A stretch of 14,175 nucleotides of DNA from Pseudomonadota bacterium (GTDB lineage Bacteria; Pseudomonadota; Alphaproteobacteria; Azospirillales; Azospirillaceae): positions 1 to 14,175 of the forward strand of contig JAEYOB010000301.1 in assembly GCA_023412175.1 (NCBI GenBank), in the 5' to 3' direction. Numbering within the stretch: position 1 is the stretch's first letter; each line of letters opens with the position of its first letter. The position numbers were made by a program, and so were the translations under genes. The notes below the pieces were generated by a model, which saw only the letters and a list, made by a program, of their open reading frames with translations, made no database searches and was not told the origin of the DNA. Positions 7,643-13,633 of the stretch are shown here, in pieces.

Positions 7643-8538
7643 GCCCCGAACGGCGCCGCGCCTGTGTCGCGCAGGTCCAGCAGCACCTCGGCGTCTCGGA
7701 GCGCCGGGCCTGCCGGGTGCTCGGCCAGGCGCGCTCGACCCAACGCCACGTGTCTGTGGTGCCCGCCGACGAGGAGGCGCTCACCGCCGCCATCGTGCGG
7801 CTGGCCGGCCAATATGGCCGCTACGGCTACCGGCGCGTCACCGCCTTGCTGCGTCAGGAGGGCTGGCGGGTGAACCACAAGCGGGTCGAGCGGATCTGGC
7901 GCCGGGAGGGGCTGAAGGTGCCCAGGAAGCAGCCCAAGCGTGGCCGGCTGTGGCTGAACGACGGCTCGTGCGTGCGTCTGCGCCCGAACTGGCCCAATCA
8001 CGTCTGGGCCTACGACTTCGTCACCGACCGCACGCACGACGGCCGGAGCTTCCGCATGTTGACCATCATCGACCAGTTCACCCGCGAGTGCCTGGCCATC
8101 GAGGTTGCCCGCCAGCTCACATCTGATGATATCCTGCATCGGCTGGCCGAGCTGTTCGTCGAGCGTGGCCCACCGGGCTTCATCCGCTCCGACAACGGCC
8201 CGGAGTTCGCCGCCACGGCGGTGCGCGAGTGGCTGGAACAGGTCGGGGTGAAGACGCTGTTCATCGAGCCGGGCAGCCCGTGGGAGAACGGCTACAACGA
8301 GAGTTTCAACGGCAAGCTGCGCGACGAGCTGTTCGCGCGGGAGATCTTCTACACCTTGCACGAGGCGCAGGTGCTCATCGAGCGCTGGCGCGTCGCCTAC
8401 AACGCCGTGCGTCCGCACAGCGCGCTCGGCTACCGCCCACCGGCGCCGGCCGCGGTGGTGCCGGTTCCTGTCCAGCCCGGCTCCGCTACGCTCCGCCGGA
8501 CTGGACAGGAGCCGTCGGGCGGTGTTTGGCTAACATAG
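7639..8538 (+). CDS. IS3-family transposase OrfB, DDE integrase domain
   Basis: The catalytic half of the transposase, normally made as an OrfAB fusion by -1 frameshifting at 7630-7636. The frame reads LSPERRRACVAQVQQHLGVS, then an HTH_21-like region (GRYGYRRVTALLRQEGWRVN). The rve integrase core shows all three catalytic acidic residues: D in WAYDFV (codon 8014-8016), D in RSDNGPEF (8191-8193) and E in YNESFNGKLRDE (8299-8301). The usual C-terminal HSALGYRPPAP is present. The start given is the first codon (CTG) after the orfA stop region; a separate internal start is possible but not needed. The last about 20 codons contain a palindrome at 8467-8509. Confidence 0.92.
   Translation: MSPERRRACVAQVQQHLGVSERRACRVLGQARSTQRHVSVVPADEEALTAAIVRLAGQYGRYGYRRVTALLRQEGWRVNHKRVERIWRREGLKVPRKQPKRGRLWLNDGSCVRLRPNWPNHVWAYDFVTDRTHDGRSFRMLTIIDQFTRECLAIEVARQLTSDDILHRLAELFVERGPPGFIRSDNGPEFAATAVREWLEQVGVKTLFIEPGSPWENGYNESFNGKLRDELFAREIFYTLHEAQVLIERWRVAYNAVRPHSALGYRPPAPAAVVPVPVQPGSATLRRTGQEPSGGVWLT
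8467..8509. repeat. Palindrome (REP-like) within the 3' end of IS3 orfB
   Basis: CCTGTCCAG at 8467-8475 is perfectly complementary to CTGGACAGG at 8501-8509. Inner bases CCCGG and CCGG extend the pairing, and the centre holds a second near-palindrome, CTCCGCTACGCTC. It encodes a low-complexity segment of OrfB after the conserved HSALGYRPP. It might be a terminator-like hairpin or an inserted repeat. Confidence 0.5.
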
Positions 8539-8570
8539 TCTCTGGTGTCCCACGCGGGGGCAGGTCAGCA

Positions 8571-8781
8571 TTGGCGGACCCACCGGGGATGAAACTGTTG
8601 AGAGGGTTAGCCGCCGGCCCCGAGGTCGGTTTCGTCATGGTGCGCGCAAGCCCGAGTATCAGTTGGACCCGCGGCCCCTGGAGCACCCCCGATTGTGCCA
8701 CGGCTGGGGTTCCGGCCGGGAGCACGCTTTCTAGACTTCCCTGACGGGAGCCGCACGCCGGTGGCGCCACGGGAGGGAGCC
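8571..8781 (+). ncRNA. Candidate IS110 bridge-RNA region (leader of the transposase)
   Basis: IS110-group elements encode a structured bridge RNA in the non-coding left end before the transposase. Here 211 nt without a plausible gene precede the ATG at 8782. They contain a hairpin (GGCTGG / CCGGCC with a GGTT loop, 8702-8717) and several shorter inverted repeats. The 9-mer CTTTCTAGA at 8727-8735 recurs in direct orientation at 9684-9692 near the right end. That is what a donor guide would look like, because the left donor guide carries the same sequence as the right-end top strand. The RNA boundaries and fold are not determined. Confidence 0.4.
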
Positions 8782-9674
8782 ATGGACGTTCTGTACCCAC
8801 GCTGTGCCGGCCTGGATGTTCACAAGAAGACAGTGGTCGCCGCCGTGCGCTTGGCGGCGGGCGGCGAGGTGGTCCGCGCAGTGCACACCTTCGCGACGAC
8901 GACGGCGGGCCTGCTGGAGTTGTCGGCGTGGCTGAGCGACCAGGGCTGCACCCCCGTCGCCATGGAAGCGACCGGGGTGTACTGGAAGCCGGTCTGGCAC
9001 ATCCTCGCCGACGGGTCGTTCACGCTGATCCTGGCGAACGCGGCGCACGTGAAGAACGTGCCGGGCCGCAAGACCGACGTCGCCGATGCCGCGTGGCTGG
9101 CCGAGTTGCTGGCGCATGGCCTGATCCGGGCGAGCTTCGTCCCGGACGAGCCGACGCAGGAGTTGAGGGCGCTGCTGCGCACCCGCAAGCAGTTGGTCCG
9201 CGAGAGGAGCGGCCATGTCCAGCGCCTCCAGAAGACGCTGGAGGACGCCAACATCAAGCTCGATTCGGTGATCTCCGACGTGCTCGGCGTCAGCGGCCGG
9301 GCGCTGATCGAGGCGCTGATCGCCGACGAAAGCGACCCCGCGGCCTTGGCGGCGCTCGCCCAGCGTGGGCTCAAGGCGCCGCCGGAGCGCCTGTGCGAGG
9401 CGTTGCGCCGGCCTCCCGCGCCAAGGCGACCTACCTGCAAGCGCAGTTCCATCGCCTGCGCGGCCGACGCGGCGCCAAGAAGGCGATCTGCGCCGTGGCC
9501 GCCTCGATCCTCACGGCCGTCTATCACATGCTCCGCGACGGCACCCTCTACCACGACCTCGGCGCCAACCACTTCGACCGGCGTTCCAAAGAGGCCCAGC
9601 CCCAACGGCTCGCCAAGCGGCTCACCAGCCTCGGCTTCGCCGTGACCATGGAGCCGCTGCCTCAAGCCGCCTGA
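8782..9674 (+). pseudogene. IS110-family transposase, internal deletion with frameshift
   Basis: A good GGGAGGG ribosome-binding site precedes the ATG. The N-terminal DEDD (RuvC-like) domain is intact and carries its acidic motifs: GLDVHKKT, AMEATGVYW and RKTDVADAAWLAELL. The frame reads normally to APPERLCEALR near 9408. From about 9411 the IS110 C-terminal sequence resumes in a different frame (ASRAKATYLQAQFHRLRGRR, then GAKKAICAVAASILTAVYHM) to the stop at 9672-9674. Full-length relatives have roughly 400 or more residues, and about 297 codons remain. The missing part is where the Transposase_20 domain (IPGVG and the catalytic-serine region) should be, so the protein should be inactive. 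Confidence 0.85.
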
Positions 9675-9683
9675 GCGAGGTTT

Positions 9684-9692
9684 CTTTCTAGA
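9684..9692 (+). repeat. CTTTCTAGA, second copy of the IS110 leader 9-mer
   Basis: The same nine bases occur in the same direction at 8727-8735 inside the candidate bridge-RNA region. This copy lies 10 bp after the transposase stop, close to the presumed right end of the element. Confidence 0.5.
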
Positions 9693-9740
9693 GTACCGGA
9701 TGGCATGGGTGATTCGTCTGCACGTCGATGTCGCGGGCCT

Positions 9741-11513
9741 TCAAGAGAGGCCCATTTGTCCATACACCACCAAGTCCTGAACGATCGACAAGCCCGGCTT
9801 GTCGACGGGATCGAAGCGAAGCGCAAAAATGGGCGAGTTCCGCACGATCCGGAAATTCAGGATGTTCCATCCCTTCTTCACCGGATGCATCACCTGATGC
9901 TCGGTGCTGATAAAAGGCTGCGCGGCCGTCGCCGAATACAGCTGGGCCGTTCCTTCCCGATCGCAGTGCAGGATGACCCGAACACCCAGCCAGTGATGTC
10001 CGTTCGGTGGAACGGGGATGAACATGCCGGGATCCTCGTGCTCGCAGAGCAGCGCCACACCGCCTTCGATCACCTGGACCTTGCAATCCCCACGGGCGGC
10101 TAAGAGATCGGCATGCTCCGACAGTGAGAACACCGGTGCCACCTGCCCGCCCGATGGGTCGAGCCGCAGCAGGGTATCGTGCAAGACCCGGTTCATTTGC
10201 CGAAGCGCAGCGTTCTGAAGCTGGAGGCTGAGGACGGTGTTGGCCTGCTCCTTCGCGTGCTGCCGGTACTCGATCACAGGGAACGGAACGCGGGTCGCAC
10301 CCCCGCCGGCTAACAGCATGCGGGCGAAGAGATCATGATCTTCCGGCCGCTCGGACCGCACGTACCCGCCGACCTTGTCGTACCACGCGCGACGGTACAG
10401 CGAAGAGCCGTGGATGAAGTTGCTTCGCTGGATGAAGTCGGAAGGAATGCGCTCGAAGTCGGGGAAGCGCCACAGGAACAGGTCGCTCAGGGCGGTGGGT
10501 TCCGCGTGCACCTTCTCAGCCAACTGGCGGGCCAGCGGTCCAAAGATCGCCATGTCCGTGTAGGCGACCGCCGCGTCCGGATTGGCATCGAGAGCCGCCT
10601 TGGTGCGTTCCACATAGTCGCTTCGCATGCGGTTGTCGGCACCCAGGAAGCCGACATAGTCGCCCGAGGTCAGCCCGACAGCCTTCTTGAAGTTTTCGAT
10701 GATGCCGAGATTGTGCTCATTGAAGACGATGCGCACCTTGTCGCTGTAGGTCTGCAGCACGTGGCGGGAGTCGTCCGTGGAGGCGTCGTCGATGACCAGG
10801 ATCTCGTCCGGGGGATGGGTCTGGCGAAGGACGGAGTCAATCGCTTCGGCCACATACCGTCCATAGTTGTAATTCGCGATGATGATGGAAACGGTGGACG
10901 TGGAAAGATTCGTCGATTCGGTCACGGTGACGCGGTTCAGACGATAGCGGTCCTCGGCGCTGCCTGCAAAGCAGGCCAACGCCCCGCCGAACCGCTGCCG
11001 GACGGCCTCCTCTGCAGGGCTGCCAGCCTCGACATCATGCAGATAGGCGAACCAGTTCCAGTGGGGAGCCGGGAAACGGAGCTTCAGGTGCTGTGGAACG
11101 TCCAGTTCGTGAGCCACTTCGGTGTCGTTGAGATTTCCCAATTTTCTGTGGCTTGCGGTGTGCCAATGCAGGCGCGCACCGTTGCTGGCCATGTCTGCCA
11201 GCATGTCGAGGTCGGCAAAGGCCTCGAGAGGCTCACCAGTGTCGAATGCATTATCGCGGCCGATGTGATCGCCGATCACAAACAGTTCATACGGATACCC
11301 CCATTTCTTCAGGATGGGGGCCGCGTATTTCCAGACATTGGCGTATATGCCGTCGAATGTGATCGCCACATGTCGGGGGTTTTTCGGGTCGTAATCGTCG
11401 AGGCTGACGACATCGTAAGCCTGCAAAGCGGCCATCTGCCGATCGAACGTGTCCGCCGAAACATACCAGTGCGACTTCGTTATCGCATCGACCTTGTGAT
11501 ACAGGAGTATCAT
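9741..11513 (-). CDS. Polysaccharide deacetylase-like / GT2 glycosyltransferase fusion
   Basis: A 590-aa two-domain protein. Residues about 1-190 resemble a CE4 polysaccharide-deacetylase (NodB-like) fold: MILLYHKVD at the start, ITFDG at 51-55 and HWHTASH at 116-122. CE4 enzymes usually have TFDDG; here the second aspartate, a metal ligand, is absent, while the HxxxH histidines are kept. Residues about 208-425 form a GT-A family 2 glycosyltransferase: VSIIIANYNYGRYVAEAIDS, LVIDDASTDDS, a FLGADN motif at 289-294 in place of DxD, and an ED motif (PEDHDLF). The last about 150 residues have no recognised domain and may be a carbohydrate-related beta module. Likely cytoplasmic, acting on an activated sugar for surface-glycan assembly. 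The start overlaps the methyltransferase stop by 4 bp, so the two are translationally coupled. Confidence 0.88.
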   Translation of the reverse strand: MILLYHKVDAITKSHWYVSADTFDRQMAALQAYDVVSLDDYDPKNPRHVAITFDGIYANVWKYAAPILKKWGYPYELFVIGDHIGRDNAFDTGEPLEAFADLDMLADMASNGARLHWHTASHRKLGNLNDTEVAHELDVPQHLKLRFPAPHWNWFAYLHDVEAGSPAEEAVRQRFGGALACFAGSAEDRYRLNRVTVTESTNLSTSTVSIIIANYNYGRYVAEAIDSVLRQTHPPDEILVIDDASTDDSRHVLQTYSDKVRIVFNEHNLGIIENFKKAVGLTSGDYVGFLGADNRMRSDYVERTKAALDANPDAAVAYTDMAIFGPLARQLAEKVHAEPTALSDLFLWRFPDFERIPSDFIQRSNFIHGSSLYRRAWYDKVGGYVRSERPEDHDLFARMLLAGGGATRVPFPVIEYRQHAKEQANTVLSLQLQNAALRQMNRVLHDTLLRLDPSGGQVAPVFSLSEHADLLAARGDCKVQVIEGGVALLCEHEDPGMFIPVPPNGHHWLGVRVILHCDREGTAQLYSATAAQPFISTEHQVMHPVKKGWNILNFRIVRNSPIFALRFDPVDKPGLSIVQDLVVYGQMGLS

Positions 11514-12070
11514 TTCAGAAATACCTCTATTCTGTGCATGTACTGCCTGTAAGGCGAAAGGTCACACGAGAGCATCGTGTACGGGAAGCGCCGGTTGCAC
11601 CAGTCGTCAATATGAACGGATGCGACCACTCCGCCCGGTCGCAAAAGAGCATCGACCGCTTCACGGACAACGGAAAAACCCCTGCCGATGTATTGAGGGT
11701 ACAGGACGCCCGTGATGACGATCAGATCGAACGGACCGGTGAACCTGTGCGCGATGTCGAAGATGCTCGCCTGCACGAACTCGAACCGATGCGCGTCGTC
11801 CCGTACGGAAACGCGCCGACGCGCCCAATCGACCGCCCGGTCGCTTATATCGCAACCAGTGATCTGCTGTCCGGGAAGTTTTTCGGTCACGAAGCCGTTT
11901 CCGCATCCGATATCCAGCACACGCTCATACGTGCGGGCGGGAAGCTCGAAAAGCAGGCGCTCTATCCGTGCCAAATCGTCGGGCGTGCCGTCGTAATTCC
12001 AGGGGTCAGCCTCATTGTAGAAGGCATCGAGTTCATTTTTTGATTGCAAGGCATGTATCCTTTTTTTCAA
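11510..12070 (-). CDS. SAM-dependent methyltransferase (class I, NodS-like)
   Basis: A 186-aa class I methyltransferase. Motif I is VLDIGCGNGF at 51-60, the acidic residue ending beta-2 is in ITGCDISDRAVDWA, and motif IV-like FDLIVITGVLYPQYI and LLRPGGVVAS follow. The fold resembles NodS-type N-methyltransferases, which act on a sugar amine after deacetylation, so together with the downstream deacetylase/glycosyltransferase it could modify a glycan. That substrate is an inference. The start is uncertain: the TTG at 12070 has no ribosome-binding site. Another TTG at 12049, giving a protein starting MQSKNELDAFYNEADPWNY, has AAAGGA 8 nt upstream and may be the true start. The gene overlaps the next one by 4 bp (ATGA). 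Confidence 0.87.
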   Translation of the reverse strand: MKKRIHALQSKNELDAFYNEADPWNYDGTPDDLARIERLLFELPARTYERVLDIGCGNGFVTEKLPGQQITGCDISDRAVDWARRRVSVRDDAHRFEFVQASIFDIAHRFTGPFDLIVITGVLYPQYIGRGFSVVREAVDALLRPGGVVASVHIDDWCNRRFPYTMLSCDLSPYRQYMHRIEVFLK

Positions 12071-12621
12071 TAATATTCAACATCAAAACAGGGTGGTATC
12101 GCTCACGTATTGGACGTGGTTGTCACGCATCAACTATGACACGCCGCTGCACAGCCTTGTAAGCCTTCATGTACTCGATGTCTCCGAGTTCGCGGAATGC
12201 AATCTTCAGCGCATCGCAAATGATGGTTTCCATGTAAAATTCCGAGAATGTGGGGAGAAATCCCATGGAAAATGGATTGTGGCGCTTTACTGTGAGCCCG
12301 CTCGTCGCGATCACGAGCGAAGCAATACGTTCCATCAAAAATACCTTCCGTTGCACCTTTCCGATGTATGCCGTTTCTGCGTTGACCGCTGCGCGAAGGG
12401 GGCTCGGGCGGAGACCTTCTGCTATCGCAAACAAATGCTCGCAGATATTGATCCACAGGCGCCAGAAAGATGGGCGGGCAACGATATAGTTGCAAAAAAC
12501 AACTTGCCGGGAATCCATGACAATCCCGCGTAAATCCAGGTTGAAGCCAATTTCTTCAACAAATGCCTGTGCACAAGACATAAATTCCTTATCAAATTTA
12601 TCGTTTCCTTCAAATGGATTC

Positions 12622-12628
12622 AAAAAAA
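12622..12628 (-). other. T7 homopolymer at the second frameshift of the broken gene
   Basis: On the minus strand the tract reads TCGTTTTTTTGAATCC. Eight T would join ...DISSFF to LNPFEGND; with seven, a TGA stop follows immediately. It has the same type of lesion and the same direction as the tract at 12787-12793. Confidence 0.65.
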
Positions 12629-12786
12629 CGAACTAATGTCTGAGTCGGGGCTGAATATATAGATATCTGGTTCGCAAGAAGATTGTGCAACAAAATTTTT
12701 AATGTAAGAATATTTGAATTTCATTCTTTCTTCAAATTTTGGCGAGAGAAATCCGTAATAATTATCTTCAATAAGCACGTTTTTAG

Positions 12787-12793
12787 AAAAAAA
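12787..12793 (-). other. T7 homopolymer at the first frameshift of the broken gene
   Basis: On the minus strand the tract reads AATTTTTTTCTAAA. Eight T would give the frame ...WPMRNFFSKNVLIED; with seven, the frame is lost. This is a one-base loss in a homopolymer, either mutation or a sequencing or assembly error. Confidence 0.65.
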
Positions 12794-12944
12794 TTCCTCA
12801 TCGGCCAATATTCTCGCCAATCGGGTCGTTCATTGCTTCTGTTGTCTAGTATCAAAGCGTCCTCTGGTGCGGATTTATAAGTTTCCTACGAATAGGCAAT
12901 ATGGAAAATATTAATTCTATTATCATTAATGGCCATCTTGTGAG

Positions 12945-12950
12945 ACCTCC
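12945..12950 (-). promoter_or_regulatory. Ribosome-binding site GGAGGT fixing the start of the broken gene
   Basis: GGAGGT on the minus strand lies exactly 8 nt before the ATG at 12936. It sets the original start and shows that the gene once began normally before the TAG at codon 17. Confidence 0.75.
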
Positions 12951-12985
12951 AAGGTTCCAGGTGCCGGGAGTGCCTATGTACAAAA

Positions 12986-13002
12986 TCGCACCTACGGTGC
13001 GA
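12986..13002 (-). terminator. Hairpin with T-run in the leader of the glycan operon
   Basis: TCGCACC pairs with GGTGCGA around a three-base loop (7-bp perfect stem). On the minus strand it is followed by TTTTG. It lies 50 bp upstream of the GGAGGT/ATG of the broken gene. It may be the terminator of a lost upstream gene or an attenuator in the leader. The short U-run makes either role uncertain. Confidence 0.4.
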
Positions 13003-13077
13003 AAACTATCGCGGGAGGTGTAAAGGATATGTGAATCATTCATGCTTTGCCCGTGATGCCGGAGTTTCAGTGGTAAA

Positions 13078-13509
13078 GTGTATCTCATTGGCGCATCGAT
13101 GATGTATGCGTTCGCGGATTGGATGATCCCGCGGCCGTCGAACTTTGCCGAATGGTTCGGCTCGCTCGGCGGCTCGCTCTATTCGCTGTTCCAGATCATG
13201 ACGCTGGAAAGCTGGTCGATGGGCATCGTCCGGCCCGTGATAGAGAAGTTCCCTCACGCCTGGGCCTTCTTCGTGCCCTTCATCGTCGTCGCCACCTTCA
13301 CCATGCTGAATCTGGTGGTGGCGGTGATCGTGAACGCGCTTCAGTCGCTCCAGGAGGAGGCCGTGGCGGCCGAGGCCGAGAGGGCAAGTAAGGAGGCGGC
13401 AGCGGTCGAGACCGCGGTGGTGGACGAACTGAAGAGCCTGCGCGCGGAGGTCGCCGCCCTGCGGCAGTCGCTGGACAAGCGGCGGATGGTCCTGGCCGAT
13501 GGAGCCTGA
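13078..13509 (+). pseudogene. Voltage-gated sodium channel (NaChBac-type), 3' half only
   Basis: A 143-residue frame carries the pore half of a bacterial NaV channel. It has the end of S5 ([13 protein letters not shown]), the P-loop [20 protein letters not shown] with the selectivity filter TLESWS at residues 42-47, and S6 ([20 protein letters not shown]). A C-terminal heptad coiled coil follows ([20 protein letters not shown]) that tetramerises these channels. The voltage-sensor segments S1-S4 and most of S5 are missing; intact relatives are about 260-280 aa. The frame opens at a GTG just after the AT-rich island, with no ribosome-binding site, so truncation by island insertion or deletion is likely. 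Filter and S6 residues are intact, and codon use is host-like. Confidence 0.85.
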
Positions 13510-13633
13510 ACGGCCTCACGCGATCGCGCCCCGCGTGGGCATCTGCCTACTTCCGTTTTTCATTGAGTGACGTCGATCACCCCGGATGGCCAGCCCACCG
13601 GACATTCGACAGCGTGCCGATCCCCTTGGCCGA
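13510..13633. terminator. Convergent gap with a stem-loop (13517-13537)
   Basis: CACGCG at 13517-13522 pairs with CGCGTG at 13532-13537, eight bases after the channel stop. A T5 run follows at 13556-13560 but is too far from the stem for a textbook intrinsic terminator. The remainder of the gap between this and the PBP gene stop shows nothing else. Confidence 0.35.

Larger units (their letters stand above)
7295..8567 (+). mobile_element. IS3-family insertion sequence, apparently intact
   Basis: The left end at 7295 reads TGACCTGCCCCC, and the right end at 8567 gives the identical 12 bases as reverse complement, so the termini are matched inverted repeats around orfA and orfB. Total length is about 1273 bp, typical for IS3-family elements. 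If the termini are set 3 bp further out, the element begins TG and ends CA as many IS3 elements do (7292-8570). No direct target duplication is seen with either choice, which suggests rearrangement after insertion. The transposase frames are full-length, so it may be active. Confidence 0.87.
8571..9700 (+). mobile_element. IS110-family element, internally deleted remnant
   Basis: A transposase with the IS110 N-terminal signature is preceded by an about 200-nt non-coding region, the layout expected for the IS110 group, which lacks classical inverted repeats. The start is taken directly after the IS3 end and the right end near 9700, because the next gene's stop is at 9741; both limits are approximate. 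The transposase has lost a central segment, so the copy should be unable to move itself. Confidence 0.6.
12123..12936 (-). pseudogene. Broken gene of unknown function in the glycan cluster (one nonsense, two frameshifts)
   Basis: Restoring one base in each of two homopolymers gives a continuous 271-codon gene. It begins MAINDNRINIFHIAYS, followed by an in-frame TAG at 12886-12888, then ETYKSAPEDALILDNRSNER and PDWREYWPMRNFF. It shifts frame at A7 (+ strand 12787-12793) into SKNVLIEDNYYGFLSPKFEE and shifts again at A7 (12622-12628) into NPFEGNDKFDKEFMSC. It then reads VVFCNYIVARPSFWRLWI and ends VQRRVIVDA. The start is strong: GGAGGT at 12945-12950, 8 nt before the ATG. I recognise the pieces as one family of glycan-associated proteins found near glycosyltransferases, possibly glycosyltransferase-like, but I know no established function. 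The gene is AT-rich, unlike the host. Confidence 0.75.

Noticed and set aside
7528..8418. 296-codon minus-strand frame across the IS3 transposase
   Set aside because: Antisense to the DDE transposase with intact catalytic residues.
10335..11552. 405-codon plus-strand frame over the deacetylase/GT2 gene
   Set aside because: Antisense shadow; the minus-strand protein has clear CE4-like and GT2 motifs.
12622..12793. Phase-variable gene switching by T-tract slippage
   Set aside because: Two T7 tracts would fit, but an in-frame TAG at codon 17 would stop every phase variant, so sequencing error or decay is preferred.
12852..13088. Separate 78-aa minus-strand gene upstream of the broken gene
   Set aside because: The real start with a GGAGGT ribosome-binding site is at 12936 in another frame, which continues into conserved sequence; the 78-aa frame spans the island border and has no motif.
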